From positions 1 through 5,281 of the forward strand of contig JAPSIT010000086.1 in assembly GCA_031178585.1 (NCBI GenBank): a DNA stretch of 5,281 nucleotides, in the 5' to 3' direction. Both the position numbers and the translations under genes were made by a program. This stretch comes from Arthrobacter sp. (GTDB lineage Bacteria > Actinomycetota > Actinomycetes > Actinomycetales > Micrococcaceae). Positions 5,248 to 5,281 of this stretch are shown piece after piece; position 1 is the stretch's first letter; the number at the start of each line of letters is the position of its first letter. The notes under the pieces are model-generated. The model saw only the letters and a list, made by a program, of their open reading frames with translations. It was not told where the DNA came from and did not search any database.

Positions 5248-5281
5248 ATCGCAGCGAAGAAATGCGAAGCGAATATTGATT
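5248..5281 (+). other. Start of probable rRNA operon leader (runs off the right edge)
   Basis: The sequence after the promoter, with GCAGCGAAGAAATGCGAAGC (5251-5270) and then GAATATTGATT, reads like the pre-16S leader found upstream of the antitermination boxA in Micrococcaceae. No boxA, mature 16S sequence or tRNA is inside the window. The call rests on recalled similarity and promoter quality. Across 4997-5281 as a whole I see no coding gene. Confidence 0.5.

Noticed and set aside
4791..5249. A 152-codon minus-strand frame covering the tyrS end and the intergenic region.
   Set aside because: It crosses the tyrS terminator and the rRNA promoter, has no ribosome binding site I would trust and no recognisable domain.
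1..5281. CRISPR arrays, insertion sequences, integrase attachment sites, phage genes or tRNA genes.
   Set aside because: No regularly spaced repeats, transposase motifs, terminal inverted repeats or cloverleaf-forming stretches were seen on either strand.

Overview
The window looks like chromosomal DNA from a high-GC actinobacterium, most likely a Micrococcaceae member (Arthrobacter or Pseudarthrobacter type). The basis is the GC-rich third-codon-position style of all four genes, the actinobacterial form of each protein as I remember the families, two probable leaderless starts with a TANNNT box just upstream, and an rRNA-type promoter of the Arthrobacter kind at the right edge. The genus call is inference, since no search could be run.

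Layout from left to right. (1) Positions 1-488, minus strand: the N-terminal 162 codons of an Ada-type protein, methyl-accepting zinc domain plus AraC-like HTH, running off the left edge. It is probably an Ada-AlkA fusion. (2) Positions 489-571: a short divergent promoter region with repeated short motifs. (3) Positions 572-1219, plus: a complete AAG/MPG-family 3-methyladenine DNA glycosylase. (4) Positions 1220-1366: an intergenic region with a GC hairpin and the candidate promoter and RBS of the next gene. (5) Positions 1367-3595, plus: a complete HelD-type superfamily 1 helicase-like RNA polymerase recycling factor. (6) Positions 3596-3682: two adjacent strong hairpins, then a -10 box that abuts the next start. 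(7) Positions 3683-4996, plus: complete tyrosyl-tRNA synthetase with a GTG start. (8) Positions 4997-5281: no gene. It holds an intrinsic terminator, a second small hairpin, an AT-rich stretch with a 50-base imperfect palindrome and a smaller dyad, and a well-formed promoter (TTGCAA, 17 bp, TAAGCT) followed by what reads as the start of an rRNA operon leader. The 16S gene itself would lie beyond the window.

Functionally, the left third is a divergent alkylation-damage module: a methylation-sensing regulator/glycosylase against a second, unrelated methylpurine glycosylase. The right two thirds are growth machinery: a factor that frees stalled RNA polymerase, an aminoacyl-tRNA synthetase, and the promoter of a ribosomal RNA operon. 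The mpg-tyrS neighbourhood is known in Mycobacterium tuberculosis (Rv1688-Rv1689); here helD sits between them.

I do not see a new multi-gene system. The most worthwhile unexplained structure is the palindromic AT-rich block between the tyrS terminator and the rRNA promoter.
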